Translations under genes and position numbers: made by a program | Assembly: GCF_024159025.1 (NCBI RefSeq) | Contig: NZ_JAMYXC010000160.1 | Location: 1 to 39,586 of the forward strand | Length of the DNA stretch: 39,586 bases | Source: Limimaricola litoreus | GTDB lineage: Bacteria; Pseudomonadota; Alphaproteobacteria; Rhodobacterales; Rhodobacteraceae | Direction of reading: 5' to 3' | Part shown: positions 1 through 15,726 of the stretch, piece after piece | How positions within the stretch are numbered: position 1 is the first letter of the stretch | Layout of the letters: the number at the start of each line of letters is the position of its first letter | The notes under the pieces: model-generated | What the model was told of the DNA's origin: nothing | Seen by the model: only the letters and a program-made list of their open reading frames with translations | Database searches by the model: none

Positions 1-4238
<4,238 letters not shown>

Positions 4239-4262
4239 TCGGACCGATCACCGCGAAACGAG

Positions 4263-4293
4263 AAGGGGCCCTCGGGAAACCGGGGGCCCTTTT
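4263..4293 (+). terminator. Intrinsic terminator after rpoC
   Basis: A 13-bp stem (4263-4275 with 4280-4292, one G-T pair) closes on a GAAA tetraloop and its 3' arm runs into TTTT. This is a textbook rho-independent terminator that should end the rpoBC transcript and insulate it from the next genes. Confidence 0.92.
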
Positions 4294-4324
4294 CGCGTGC
4301 CCCGGCTCGTCGTGGCGCGCCCGG

Positions 4325-4364
4325 TGGTGTAATCTCGAAGGCGGAGAACGACGCCGTTTCGAGA
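4325..4364 (+). promoter_or_regulatory. Extended -10 and dyad overlapping the RBS of the SH3 gene
   Basis: TGGTGTAAT at 4325-4333 fits an extended -10 element (TGn followed by five of six bases of TATAAT); no -35 match is visible. Directly downstream, TCTCGAA (4333-4339) plus GGCG (4340-4343) can pair with CGCC (4352-4355) and TTCGAGA (4358-4364), with a two-base bulge. The 3' arm contains the start of the GAGAGGA ribosome-binding site. It could be an operator dyad or an RNA hairpin masking that site. Inferred only. Confidence 0.3.
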
Positions 4365-4374
4365 GGATGTCACC

Positions 4375-4728
4375 ATGACACGCTTGTCCTTCGTCGCCCC
4401 CCTGCGCGTGGCCGCGCTCTGCACCATGGGGGTCATCACACCCGCCGCAGCCCAGCCACTCGACGTGCCCTTCGACACCTATTGCCCGCCCGATGCGCAG
4501 GCCGCTTGCTTCGGTGTGGCCACGGTGATGGGGCTCGACCCGAACGGGGACGGGTTTCTCGCGGTGCGCACCGGGCCAGGGACGCAATATCCCAAGATCG
4601 CCGAGATCCATAACGGCGACCGGGTCGGCACCTACGCGGCGCGGGGCCAGTGGCAGGCGATCTCCTTCGGCTCCCAAGACCGGCTGGGCTGGGTGCATGC
4701 CAACTGGCTCGGAAACTACATCCCCTGA
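4375..4728 (+). CDS. Secreted SH3-domain (SH3b) protein
   Basis: A 117-residue protein. Residues 1-26 form a signal peptide (Arg near the start, hydrophobic core, PAAA before a probable cleavage at Q27), so it should be periplasmic or cell-surface. The rest is one bacterial SH3 repeat of about 55 residues with the family hallmarks LAVRTGPGTQYP, a GDRV turn and the closing GWVHANWL. Two cysteines near residues 36-44 may form a disulfide. SH3b domains often bind cell-wall peptides, but the ligand here is unknown. GAGAGGA precedes the ATG at good spacing. The gene converges on the glycosyltransferase; the stops are 10 bases apart across a run of nine Cs. Confidence 0.85.
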   Translation: MTRLSFVAPLRVAALCTMGVITPAAAQPLDVPFDTYCPPDAQAACFGVATVMGLDPNGDGFLAVRTGPGTQYPKIAEIHNGDRVGTYAARGQWQAISFGSQDRLGWVHANWLGNYIP

Positions 4729-4738
4729 AGCCCCCCCC

Positions 4739-5737
4739 CTAGCGCGCCGCCTCCGCCGCCTCGATCGCGGCGCGCCAGCGCGGGTCGTCGCGCGGCTCGT
4801 GGCCCTGATGCGCGCAGACCCGGGCGACGAGATCGGCGCAGCACAGGTGATGCAGCCGCGCGACGCCCGGCAGCGCCATCGCCTGCGCATGGACCCGCTC
4901 GAAGGCCGCGGCATGGGCGAGCGCGGCCAGATCGCGCTGCCCGTTGTGATCCCGCCGCTCGAAGAAGGCCTGCGTGTAGCGGTCCTTGGCGGCGGTGGCC
5001 GAAGGCGTGCCGCGCTTCATGTCGTATTGCTCGTGCGAGCGCAGCACGTAGTGGTTCATCTGCGCGTAGCGATGCGTCACCTGCTCGACATCGGTGTAGC
5101 GCACCGGGTGCGGCCCGGTCAGCAGCTCCTCGATGATCCGCCCCTCGCTGTCGACGATGCGGTTGGCGCCCCGGTCCCATATGCCCTCGAACTCCCACGG
5201 CATGTGGTCGCTCCAGCGTCCGAAGCGGTGCGGCGTGCGAAACAGCGTCTTGACCATGACGTTGACCGGCCGCTGCGACGGGCCCCTTCGGCGGAACTGC
5301 CGATGCACGAGTCCAGGCTGGTAACGCTTCCAGCCGCCGGTGCCGAAGCACTGCCAGTGGAACGCCACGCCGAGGACATCGCCACCCAGATCGTCGAGAT
5401 AGGAGGAGATCGTGCCGTCGCCCCGGTGCAGCACCAGAAACTCGTCGACATCGCAGATGAGCAGCCAGTCGGTGCGCGCGATGGCGGGGTGGCGGCGCGC
5501 ATGGGCATGGGCCGATTGCTTGGGCGGCATGCCCTCGGGCGGGCGGTGCTCGAACCATTCCAGCCAGCCGGCCTCGGCGAAGGCGTCGAGCAGGGCAGGG
5601 GAGCGGTCGGTGCAGCCGTTGACCCCGACGAGAATGTCGAATCCCATCATCCGGTACCAGGAGATCCATTCGACCAGAAAGGCGCCCTCGTTGCGCATGC
5701 CGGCGAAGACGAGAAAGCGGTCGCGGTGGGCTGTCAT
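4739..5737 (-). CDS. Glycosyltransferase, GT2-like (Glyco_tranf_2_4 type)
   Basis: Family-2-like glycosyltransferase of the type that begins with a short Rossmann half containing MRNEG and carries the nucleotide-sugar/metal motif CDVDEF (D96 and D98 from the ATG at 5737). From that start it has 332 residues. It has no signal peptide or membrane segment, so it probably acts in the cytoplasm on polysaccharide or a glycoconjugate; donor and acceptor cannot be read from sequence. The frame stays open to 5956, but that stretch overlaps the rpsL promoter and is low-complexity. An ATG at 5752 is possible too; neither start has a clear ribosome-binding site. It is transcribed divergently from rpsL and sits alone, so it is probably accessory. 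Confidence 0.85.
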   Translation of the reverse strand: MTAHRDRFLVFAGMRNEGAFLVEWISWYRMMGFDILVGVNGCTDRSPALLDAFAEAGWLEWFEHRPPEGMPPKQSAHAHARRHPAIARTDWLLICDVDEFLVLHRGDGTISSYLDDLGGDVLGVAFHWQCFGTGGWKRYQPGLVHRQFRRRGPSQRPVNVMVKTLFRTPHRFGRWSDHMPWEFEGIWDRGANRIVDSEGRIIEELLTGPHPVRYTDVEQVTHRYAQMNHYVLRSHEQYDMKRGTPSATAAKDRYTQAFFERRDHNGQRDLAALAHAAAFERVHAQAMALPGVARLHHLCCADLVARVCAHQGHEPRDDPRWRAAIEAAEAAR

Positions 5738-5824
5738 GCCGCGATGATGCATGTATTGCACAGCGCGTCCAGACGGGGAGCCGCCGCCGCCCACGGCCTG
5801 CCGGCCCCCTGGCCCCGGCCGCAG

Positions 5825-5853
5825 TTGACACCCCCCGCGACTCCCCCTATACG
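5825..5853 (+). promoter_or_regulatory. Sigma-70 promoter of the str operon
   Basis: TTGACA (5825-5830) is a perfect -35 element, followed by exactly 17 bases and TATACG (5848-5853). Transcription would start near 5860. It is the strongest promoter match I see in the window and precedes rpsL-rpsG-fusA-tuf. Confidence 0.82.
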
Positions 5854-5859
5854 GCCACC

Positions 5860-6080
5860 ACTTGGGCAGGGGGCAGTCCGCTTTCCGCCCTGATATCAGA
5901 GCTGAAGTGGTCACGATCCGGGCCAAGTGCCCCGATCCTCTGGAGACCCACCGCATCGTGTCCGGAAGAGGGGCGCGTTCGCGGGTTTTTGTGCTTTACG
6001 GACGCGTGAAGTGCGAGGAATCGAAATCGGCGGGCCGTCCGGTCCGTGACACATGTGCAGGAAACGGGGAAAGACGCCCA
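5860..6080 (+). promoter_or_regulatory. Long 5' leader of rpsL
   Basis: If the promoter at 5825-5853 is right, the mRNA has an untranslated leader of about 221 bases, long for a ribosomal operon. It starts with the G-rich motif GGGCAGGGGGCAG (5864-5876), then the palindrome CTGATATCAG (5890-5899), and has a T-run near 5985. I could not draw a convincing terminator or a known riboswitch by hand. The rpsL frame is open through all of it, but there is no start or homology to support an N-terminal extension. No gene is seen between 5753 and 6080. Confidence 0.45.
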
Positions 6081-6452
6081 ATGCCAACGATCCAGCAGCT
6101 GATCCGCAAGCCGCGGCAGCCGAAAGTCACCAAGTCCAAGTCGCAGCACCTCGAGTCCTGCCCGCAAAAGCGTGGCGTGTGCACCCGGGTGTATACCACG
6201 ACGCCCAAGAAGCCGAACTCGGCCATGCGGAAGGTCGCCAAGGTGCGCCTGACCAATGGCTTCGAGGTCATCAGCTACATCCCGGGCGAGAGCCACAACC
6301 TTCAGGAGCACTCCGTGGTCCTGATCCGTGGCGGCCGGGTGAAAGACCTTCCGGGCGTCCGTTACCACATCCTCCGCGGCGTGCTTGACACCCAAGGGGT
6401 CAAGAACCGCAAGCAGCGCCGCTCGAAGTACGGCGCGAAGCGTCCGAAGTAA
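6081..6452 (+). CDS. rpsL: 30S ribosomal protein S12
   Basis: S12 sits at the decoding centre and monitors codon-anticodon pairing. It has 123 residues, the usual length. The start is set by the universal MPTIQQL opening, with a GGGGAAAG ribosome-binding sequence upstream; the in-frame codons further 5' are leader. The conserved loops are intact: TPKKPNSA with K43, and GGRVKDLPG with K88 and D89 (the aspartate that is beta-methylthiolated in E. coli). Both lysines whose substitution gives streptomycin resistance are therefore wild type. First gene of the str operon, 14 bases before rpsG. Confidence 0.99.
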   Translation: MPTIQQLIRKPRQPKVTKSKSQHLESCPQKRGVCTRVYTTTPKKPNSAMRKVAKVRLTNGFEVISYIPGESHNLQEHSVVLIRGGRVKDLPGVRYHILRGVLDTQGVKNRKQRRSKYGAKRPK

Positions 6453-6466
6453 GGAGAGAGAGCGCC

Positions 6467-6937
6467 ATGTCGCGTCGTCACGCCGCCGAGAAACGTGAGA
6501 TCCTGCCCGATGCCAAGTTCGGCGACCGGGTTCTCACCAAGTTCATGAACAACCTGATGATCGACGGCAAGAAGGCCGTCGCCGAGCGCATCGTCTACAA
6601 CGCGTTCGACCGGGTCGAGAGCCGCCTCAAGAAGGAGCCCGTCGAGGTCTTCCACGAGGCGCTCGACAACATCAAGCCGTCGGTCGAGGTGCGTTCGCGC
6701 CGCGTCGGCGGTGCGACCTACCAGGTCCCCGTCGAGGTCCGTCCCGAGCGCCGCGAGGCGCTGGCGATCCGTTGGCTCATCGACGCCAGCGCGAAGCGCA
6801 ACGAGAACACCATGGAAGAGCGTCTCGCCGGCGAGCTGCTCGATGCGGTCAACGGCCGCGGCACCGCGGTGAAGAAGCGCGAAGACACCCACAAGATGGC
6901 CGACGCCAACAAAGCGTTCAGCCACTACCGCTGGTAA
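6467..6937 (+). CDS. rpsG: 30S ribosomal protein S7
   Basis: S7 nucleates assembly of the 30S head and contacts E-site tRNA and mRNA. It has 156 residues, full length, opening [12 protein letters not shown] and with the conserved GGATYQVP segment near residues 84-91. AAGGAG lies just after the rpsL stop, at good spacing. In E. coli S7 represses this operon by binding the rpsL-rpsG junction. Here that junction is only 14 bases, so the same site cannot fit in it; any autocontrol must sit elsewhere, perhaps in the long rpsL leader. Confidence 0.99.
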   Translation: MSRRHAAEKREILPDAKFGDRVLTKFMNNLMIDGKKAVAERIVYNAFDRVESRLKKEPVEVFHEALDNIKPSVEVRSRRVGGATYQVPVEVRPERREALAIRWLIDASAKRNENTMEERLAGELLDAVNGRGTAVKKREDTHKMADANKAFSHYRW

Positions 6938-6954
6938 GCGGAAGGAGCACCGAT

Positions 6955-9078
<2,124 letters not shown>

Positions 9079-9083
9079 CGGTC

Positions 9084-9105
9084 GGCGGGGCTCCCGGGCC
9101 CCGCC
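9084..9105 (+). other. Hairpin between fusA and tuf
   Basis: GGCGGGGC (9084-9091) pairs perfectly with GCCCCGCC (9098-9105) around a six-base loop. No T-run follows, so it is more likely an mRNA processing or stability element, allowing tuf to be expressed above fusA, than a terminator. Confidence 0.4.
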
Positions 9106-9139
9106 ATCACGACGCCAGACAAATTTGAAGGAGCCAATC

Positions 9140-10315
<1,176 letters not shown>

Positions 10316-10339
10316 CGACGCCCCCTAGTGGACGTCGCC

Positions 10340-10375
10340 GCGGGGCGGGTGTAATGCCCGCCCCGCACCACTTTT
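10340..10375 (+). terminator. Hairpin at the str/S10 boundary, weak terminator
   Basis: A perfect 10-bp stem, GCGGGGCGGG (10340-10349) with its complement (10357-10366) and a seven-base loop, is followed after five bases by CTTTT. The T-tract is short and displaced, so partial termination or attenuation between tuf and rpsJ is more likely than a full stop. I see no convincing promoter between it and rpsJ. Confidence 0.45.
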
Positions 10376-10447
10376 ACGACGGGTTCGATGTGGACCGGCA
10401 ATCCTGCCCGGCCGACCTCTCAATCCGAACCCTTGAAGGGGAATGTC

Positions 10448-10762
10448 ATGGCCGCCCAAAGCCAGAATATCCGCATCCGGCTCAAGGCTTTCGATTACCG
10501 CGTGCTGGATGCCAGCACCGCCGAGATCGTCAGCACCGCCAAGCGCACCGGCGCCTCGGTCCGCGGGCCGATCCCGCTGCCGAACAAGATCGAGCGCTTC
10601 ACGGTTCTCCGTGGCCCGCACATCGACAAGAAATCCCGCGACCAGTTCGAGATCCGCACGCACAAGCGTCTTCTCGACATCGTCGACCCGACCCCGCAGA
10701 CCGTGGACGCGCTGATGAAGCTCGACCTCGCCGCCGGCGTCGACGTCGAAATCAAGGTGTGA
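10448..10762 (+). CDS. rpsJ: 30S ribosomal protein S10
   Basis: S10 is part of the 30S head and, as NusE, pairs with NusB in antitermination. 104 residues, matching the family. The start [16 protein letters not shown] is set by GAAGGGG just upstream; earlier in-frame codons are not conserved. The exposed loop region [23 protein letters not shown] and the histidine-containing RTHKR segment are intact. It leads the S10 block, 11 bases before rplC, and follows the hairpin at 10340-10366. Confidence 0.99.
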   Translation: MAAQSQNIRIRLKAFDYRVLDASTAEIVSTAKRTGASVRGPIPLPNKIERFTVLRGPHIDKKSRDQFEIRTHKRLLDIVDPTPQTVDALMKLDLAAGVDVEIKV

Positions 10763-10773
10763 GGGGAGTGACG

Positions 10774-11589
10774 ATGTTGCGTTCCGGAATCATCGCCAAG
10801 AAGGTGGGCATGACCCGCCTGTTCCTCGAGGACGGCAAGCAGGTCCCCGTGACCGTGCTGCAACTCGACAACCTGCAGGTCGTGGCGCAGCGCACGGTCG
10901 AGCGTGACGGCTACACCGCCGTGCAGCTCGGTGCCGGCACCGCCAAGGCCAAGCGCGTGAGCGCGCCGATGCGCGGCCACTTCGCCGCCGCCAAGGTCGA
11001 GCCCAAGCGCAAGGTCGCCGAGTTCCGCGTCGCGCCCGAAAACCTGATCGAAGTGGGCGAGGAGATCATCGCCGCGCATTACTTCGAAGGCCAGTACGTC
11101 GACGTCTCGGGCACCTCGATCGGCAAGGGCTTCGCCGGTGCCATGAAGCGGCACAACTTCGGCGGCCTGCGCGCCACCCACGGCGTGTCGATCAGCCACC
11201 GGTCGCACGGCTCCACCGGCCAGTGTCAGGACCCGGGCAAGGTGTTCAAGGGCAAGAAGATGGCCGGCCACATGGGCGCCGCCCGCGTGACCACCCAGAA
11301 CCTCCAGGTCGTCAAGACCGACGCCGACCGTGGCCTGATCATGGTCAAGGGCGCGGTGCCGGGCGGCAAGGGCGGCTGGGTCACGGTCAAGGATGCCGTC
11401 AAGAAGCCGCTGCTCGACACCGTGATCTTCCCGGCCGGGCTGAAGAGCCACGCCGACGAAGCCAAGCGTCTTGCCGACGAAGCCGCGGCCCAGGCCGCCG
11501 CCGAGGAGGAAGCCGCCGCGAAGGCTGCCGCCGAGGCCGAGCAGGCCGCGATCGAATCCGCTGAGAAGGATGAGAACAATGAAGGCTGA
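10774..11589 (+). CDS. rplC: 50S ribosomal protein L3 with Ala/Glu-rich C-terminal tail
   Basis: L3 starts 50S assembly and reaches the peptidyl-transferase centre. 271 residues against 209 in E. coli. The core is complete, including [20 protein letters not shown], which carries the glutamine region methylated by PrmB in E. coli. The extra length is mainly a tail from about residue 222, very rich in Ala, Glu and Lys and probably helical; such tails occur in other alphaproteobacterial L3 proteins. The start [13 protein letters not shown] follows GAGGGGAG. The stop overlaps the rplD start by 11 bases, implying translational coupling. Confidence 0.98.
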   Translation: MLRSGIIAKKVGMTRLFLEDGKQVPVTVLQLDNLQVVAQRTVERDGYTAVQLGAGTAKAKRVSAPMRGHFAAAKVEPKRKVAEFRVAPENLIEVGEEIIAAHYFEGQYVDVSGTSIGKGFAGAMKRHNFGGLRATHGVSISHRSHGSTGQCQDPGKVFKGKKMAGHMGAARVTTQNLQVVKTDADRGLIMVKGAVPGGKGGWVTVKDAVKKPLLDTVIFPAGLKSHADEAKRLADEAAAQAAAEEEAAAKAAAEAEQAAIESAEKDENNEG

Positions 11590-12196
11590 TGCGATCAAGC
11601 TGGACGGCGGCTCCGCCGGTTCCGTCGATCTCGACGAGACCATCTTCGGTCTCGAGCCGCGCACCGACATCCTGCACCGCGTCGTGCGGTGGCAGCGCGC
11701 GCGGGCCCAGCAGGGCACCCACTCGACGCTGGGCCGCTCCGAGGTCAGCTACTCGACCAAGAAGATCTATCGTCAGAAGGGCACGGGCGGCGCACGCCAC
11801 GGCTCCAAGGGCGCGCCGATCTTCCGTCACGGCGGCACCTACAAGGGCCCGACGCCCCGCAGCCACGACCACGAGCTGACCAAGAAGTTCCGCAAGCTCG
11901 GCCTCAAGCACGCCCTCTCGGCGAAGCTCAAGGCCGGCGAGCTGGTGGTGATCGAGACCGCCGAGACCGAGGGCAAGACCTCGGCCCTGGCCAAGCAGGT
12001 CGCCAGCCTCGGCTGGAAGCGGGCGCTGGTCATCGACGGCGCGCAGGTCAACGAGGGCTTCGCCCAGGCCGCGCGCAACATCGCCAACCTGGACGTGCTC
12101 CCCTCGATGGGCGCCAACGTCTACGACATCCTCCGCAGTGACACGCTCGTGCTCACCAAGGCGGCTGTCGAAGCCCTGGAGGCCCGCCTGAAATGA
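11579..12196 (+). CDS. rplD: 50S ribosomal protein L4
   Basis: L4 lines the peptide exit tunnel; in E. coli it also represses the S10 operon. 205 residues. The ATG at 11579 lies inside the end of rplC (11-base overlap) with AAGGATGAG upstream. The opening [11 protein letters not shown] and [17 protein letters not shown] are typical of Rhodobacterales. The tunnel loop with [14 protein letters not shown] is intact, with none of the loop deletions linked to macrolide resistance. It overlaps rplW by ATGA. Confidence 0.99.
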   Translation: MKADAIKLDGGSAGSVDLDETIFGLEPRTDILHRVVRWQRARAQQGTHSTLGRSEVSYSTKKIYRQKGTGGARHGSKGAPIFRHGGTYKGPTPRSHDHELTKKFRKLGLKHALSAKLKAGELVVIETAETEGKTSALAKQVASLGWKRALVIDGAQVNEGFAQAARNIANLDVLPSMGANVYDILRSDTLVLTKAAVEALEARLK

Positions 12197-12489
12197 GCGC
12201 GAAACCCGAACACTACGACGTGATCCGCAAGCCGGTCATCACCGAGAAGGCGACCCTGGCCTCCGAGGCCAACGCGGTGGTCTTCGAGGTGGCGATCGAC
12301 GCCAACAAACCGCAGATCAAGGAAGCCGTCGAGGCGCTGTTCTCGGTCAAGGTGAAGGCGGTCAACACCGTCGTCACCAAGGGCAAGGTCAAGCGGTTCC
12401 GCGGTGTCATCGGCACCCGCAAGGACGTCAAGAAGGCCTATGTGACGCTCGAAGAGGGCAACAGCATTGACGTCTCGACCGGTCTCTAA
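12193..12489 (+). CDS. rplW: 50S ribosomal protein L23
   Basis: L23 forms part of the exit-tunnel rim and docks trigger factor and the signal recognition particle. 98 residues, normal length. The opening has [12 protein letters not shown], the L23 signature, and KRFRG lies near residue 67. It starts within the rplD stop (ATGA). It ends 17 bases before a strong terminator-like hairpin, so downstream genes may be transcribed at a different level. Confidence 0.99.
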   Translation: MSAKPEHYDVIRKPVITEKATLASEANAVVFEVAIDANKPQIKEAVEALFSVKVKAVNTVVTKGKVKRFRGVIGTRKDVKKAYVTLEEGNSIDVSTGL

Positions 12490-12506
12490 TAGGTGACCCC
12501 ATCGGC

Positions 12507-12539
12507 GCGGCCCCGGATTCGTCCGGGGCCGCTCCTTTT
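12507..12539 (+). terminator. Terminator-like hairpin inside the S10 block (rplW/rplB)
   Basis: An 11-bp perfect stem, GCGGCCCCGGA (12507-12517) with its complement (12522-12532), closes on TTCG and is followed by TCCTTTT. This is as strong as many real terminators, yet rplB and the rest of the block lie downstream and I see no promoter between it and rplB. Attenuation with partial read-through is the likely role. Confidence 0.7.
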
Positions 12540-12624
12540 ACGACAAGCCGGGGACCTTCGGGGCCCTCAACACAACCGGGCCATCCATTCGGGATCGCCC
12601 GCAAAGCAACGGAAGACACAAAGC

Positions 12625-13467
12625 ATGGCACTCAAGTCGTACAAGCCGACGACGCCGGGCCAGCGCGGGCTGGTGCTGATCGACCGTTCGGAGCTTTGGA
12701 AAGGACGCCCCGTCAAGGCCCTCACCGAGGGCCTGACCAAGTCGGGCGGCCGGAACAACACCGGACGGATCACGATGCGTCGTCGTGGTGGTGGCGCCAA
12801 GCGCCTCTACCGGATCGTCGATTTCAAGCGCAACAAGTTCGACATGCAGGCCGTCATCGCCCGCATCGAATACGACCCCAACCGCACCGCCTTCATCGCG
12901 CTCGTCCAGTACGAGGACGGCGAGCAGGCCTACATCCTGGCGCCGCAGCGCGTCTCGATCGGTGACAAGGTCGTGGCCGGCGCCAAGGTCGACGTCAAGC
13001 CCGGCAACGCGATGCCCTTCTCGGGCATGCCGATCGGCACGATCGTCCACAACATCGAGATGAAGCCCGGCAAGGGCGGCCAGATCGCGCGTTCGGCTGG
13101 CACCTATGCCCAGTTCGTCGGTCGCGACGGCGGCTACGCCCAGATCCGTCTCTCCTCGGGCGAGCTGCGTCTCGTGCGTCAGGAGTGCATGGCGACGGTG
13201 GGTGCTGTCTCGAACGCGGACCACTCGAACCAGAACCTCGGCAAGGCCGGTCGCAACCGTCACTTCGGCAAGCGTCCCGCTGTCCGCGGTGTCGCGATGA
13301 ACCCGATCGATCACCCCCACGGCGGTGGTGAAGGCCGGACCTCGGGTGGTCGTCACCCGGTGACGCCCTGGGGCAAGCCGACCAAGGGTGCGCGCACCCG
13401 TGACAAGAACAAGGCGTCGTCGAAGCTCATCCTTCGCTCGCGCCACGCTCGCAAGAAAGGCCGTTAA
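12625..13467 (+). CDS. rplB: 50S ribosomal protein L2
   Basis: L2 is needed for subunit joining and peptidyl transfer. 280 residues, full length. The start [15 protein letters not shown] follows a weak GGAAGA site; the open frame further 5' runs through the hairpin and is not coding. The C-terminal [14 protein letters not shown] contains the conserved histidine equivalent to E. coli H229. Three bases separate it from rpsS. Confidence 0.99.
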   Translation: MALKSYKPTTPGQRGLVLIDRSELWKGRPVKALTEGLTKSGGRNNTGRITMRRRGGGAKRLYRIVDFKRNKFDMQAVIARIEYDPNRTAFIALVQYEDGEQAYILAPQRVSIGDKVVAGAKVDVKPGNAMPFSGMPIGTIVHNIEMKPGKGGQIARSAGTYAQFVGRDGGYAQIRLSSGELRLVRQECMATVGAVSNADHSNQNLGKAGRNRHFGKRPAVRGVAMNPIDHPHGGGEGRTSGGRHPVTPWGKPTKGARTRDKNKASSKLILRSRHARKKGR

Positions 13468-13470
13468 CAC

Positions 13471-13749
13471 ATGGCTCGTTCTGTTTGGAAAGGCCCTTTC
13501 GTCGATGCTTACGTGCTTAAGAAAGCCGAAGCGTCGCGCGAGTCCGGCCGCAACGAAGTGATCAAGATCTGGTCGCGCCGTTCGACGATCCTGCCCCAGT
13601 TCGTGGGTCTGACGTTCGGTGTGTACAACGGTCGCAAGCACATCCCCGTCAACGTCAGCGAAGACATGATCGGTCAGAAGTTCGGTGAGTATTCGCCGAG
13701 CCGTACCTATCACGGTCACGCCGCTGATAAAAAAGCGAAGCGGAAGTAA
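13471..13749 (+). CDS. rpsS: 30S ribosomal protein S19
   Basis: S19 pairs with S13 in the 30S head. 92 residues, normal length. Conserved features are the opening [28 protein letters not shown] in the middle and the [13 protein letters not shown] finish. The ribosome-binding sequence lies inside the end of rplB and the gap to rplV is three bases, so the cluster is tightly packed here. Confidence 0.99.
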   Translation: MARSVWKGPFVDAYVLKKAEASRESGRNEVIKIWSRRSTILPQFVGLTFGVYNGRKHIPVNVSEDMIGQKFGEYSPSRTYHGHAADKKAKRK

Positions 13750-13752
13750 GCC

Positions 13753-14132
13753 ATGAGCAAGGACAAGAATCCCCGCCGCGTCGCCGACAACGAGGCGATG
13801 GCCAAGACCCGGATGCTGCGCACCAGCCCGCAGAAGCTCAACCTCGTTGCCGCGATGATCCGCGGCAAGAAGGTCGAGAAGGCCCTCACGGACCTGACCT
13901 TCTCGAAGAAGCGCATCGCCGGCGACGTCAAGAAGTGCCTGCAGTCCGCGATCGCGAACGCCGAGAACAACCACAACCTCGACGTCGACGAGCTGGTCGT
14001 CGCCGAGGCCTGGGTCGGCAAGAACCTGATCATGAAGCGTGGCCGTCCGCGGGCGCGTGGCCGGTTCGGCAAGATCGTCAAGCCGTTCTCGGAACTCACC
14101 ATCACGGTTCGTCAGGTCGAGGAGCAAGCCTA

Positions 14133-14133
<1 letters not shown>
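13753..14133 (+). CDS. rplV: 50S ribosomal protein L22
   Basis: L22 binds 23S rRNA and its beta-hairpin lines the exit tunnel. 126 residues; there is an N-terminal stretch of about 15 residues before the core ([16 protein letters not shown]), as in other alphaproteobacteria, and a shorter start at that internal Met is possible. The tunnel hairpin around [15 protein letters not shown] is intact. GGAAG precedes the ATG. The stop shares one base with the rpsC start (TAATG). Confidence 0.98.
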
Positions 14134-14840
<707 letters not shown>

Positions 14841-14854
14841 GGGAGGGCTGAGAC

Positions 14855-15268
14855 ATGCTTCAACCGAAGCGCACTAAGTTCCGCAAGCAGCACAAGGGCC
14901 GGATCCACGGCGAAGCCAAGGGCGGCTTCAACCTGGACTTCGGCACCTACGGCCTCAAGGCCGTGCAGCCCGAGCGCATCACCGCGCGCCAGATCGAGGC
15001 CGCACGTCGTGCCATGACGCGTCACATGAAGCGTCAGGGCCGGGTCTGGATCCGGATCTTCCCGGACACGCCCGTGACCTCCAAGCCCACCGAAGTCCGG
15101 ATGGGTAAGGGTAAGGGTTCGGTCGACTTCTGGGCCGCCAAGGTCAAGCCGGGCCGCGTGATGTTCGAGATCGACGGCGTCAGCGAAGGCGTCGCCCGCG
15201 AGGCGCTCCGCCTTGCCGCGATGAAGCTGCCGATCAAGACCCGCACCGTGGTCCGCGAGGACTGGTAA
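14855..15268 (+). CDS. rplP: 50S ribosomal protein L16
   Basis: L16 organises the A-site region of the 50S subunit. 137 residues, normal length. Conserved features are the opening [32 protein letters not shown], and the RMGKGKGS-like loop (here [11 protein letters not shown]). GGGAGG gives a good start. It is the last gene before a double hairpin and terminator at 15274-15336. Confidence 0.99.
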   Translation: MLQPKRTKFRKQHKGRIHGEAKGGFNLDFGTYGLKAVQPERITARQIEAARRAMTRHMKRQGRVWIRIFPDTPVTSKPTEVRMGKGKGSVDFWAAKVKPGRVMFEIDGVSEGVAREALRLAAMKLPIKTRTVVREDW

Positions 15269-15273
15269 GGGCA

Positions 15274-15336
15274 GGGACCTTTCGAGGTCCCGCTCAAGAG
15301 ATGAAGGCCCCCGCCGAGCGATCGGCGGGGGCTTTT
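15274..15336 (+). terminator. Double hairpin with intrinsic terminator after rplP
   Basis: The first hairpin is GGGACCT/AGGTCCC around TTCG (15274-15291). The second is an 11-bp perfect stem, 15307-15317 with 15322-15332, around GCGA, and runs straight into TTTT (15333-15336). The second is a strong intrinsic terminator placed between rplP and rpmC, which are usually co-transcribed. Confidence 0.85.
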
Positions 15337-15390
15337 CGTTTGCCGGCCCCGGCGGGGCAGGGGGCAGATCGCGCTCCGTCCGAGAAAGGG

Positions 15391-15418
15391 TTTGCATCCT
15401 GCCCCCATTCCGTCTAGG
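15391..15418 (+). promoter_or_regulatory. Candidate promoter for rpmC and the spc genes
   Basis: TTGCAT (15392-15397) is followed by TCTAGG (15413-15418) after 15 bases; shifting either box one base gives 16. It lies just downstream of the strong terminator at 15307. The -35 box is identical to that of the better rplO promoter. Moderate support only, since the -10 is poor. Confidence 0.45.
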
Positions 15419-15439
15419 GACAGCGCTCATTCACCTATC

Positions 15440-15487
15440 CACCGGAATCAGGGTGACCCTCTCGATGATGAAAGGGGCCTTCCGGTG
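15440..15487 (+). promoter_or_regulatory. Leader dyad upstream of rpmC
   Basis: CACCGGAA (15440-15447) and TTCCGGTG (15480-15487) are perfect complements spanning 48 bases, between the candidate promoter and the rpmC start. In RNA they would form the base of a stem-loop ending 19 bases before the ATG. It may be a regulatory leader; no protein or ligand can be named. Confidence 0.4.
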
Positions 15488-15506
15488 ATGTCGAAAGGAC
15501 AGGCCC

Positions 15507-15722
15507 ATGGCGCTCCATGCCAAGGAACTCCGCGACAAGTCCGCGGACCAGCTCCGCGAGACGCTCGTCGATCTGAAGAAGGAAGCGTTCAACCTGCGCT
15601 TCCAGCAGGCCACCGGCCAGCTCGAGAACACCGCGCGGATGCGCGTCGTCAAGCGCGACGTCGCCCGCATCCACACCATCCTGAACCAGAAGGCGGCCGA
15701 AGCCGCCGGCACGGAGGCCTGA
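15507..15722 (+). CDS. rpmC: 50S ribosomal protein L29
   Basis: L29 sits beside L23 at the tunnel exit. 71 residues, normal for the family. The [26 protein letters not shown] helix is conserved, as is the [19 protein letters not shown] second helix. AAAGGA precedes the ATG. It begins a new transcription segment after the terminator at 15307-15336 and is four bases from rpsQ. Confidence 0.98.
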   Translation: MALHAKELRDKSADQLRETLVDLKKEAFNLRFQQATGQLENTARMRVVKRDVARIHTILNQKAAEAAGTEA

Positions 15723-15726
15723 GCCC

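Noticed and set aside
5862-6080. Open N-terminal extension of rpsL
   Set aside because: S12 is highly conserved in length and begins at 6081; the stretch lies in the leader after the promoter and has no S12-like sequence.
6053-6388. Upstream ORF beginning at ATG 6053 and overlapping rpsL
   Set aside because: It runs out of frame inside rpsL, shows no family resemblance, and is a by-product of high G+C coding.
6081-6452. Streptomycin-resistance allele of rpsL
   Set aside because: K43 and K88 are both the wild-type lysine.
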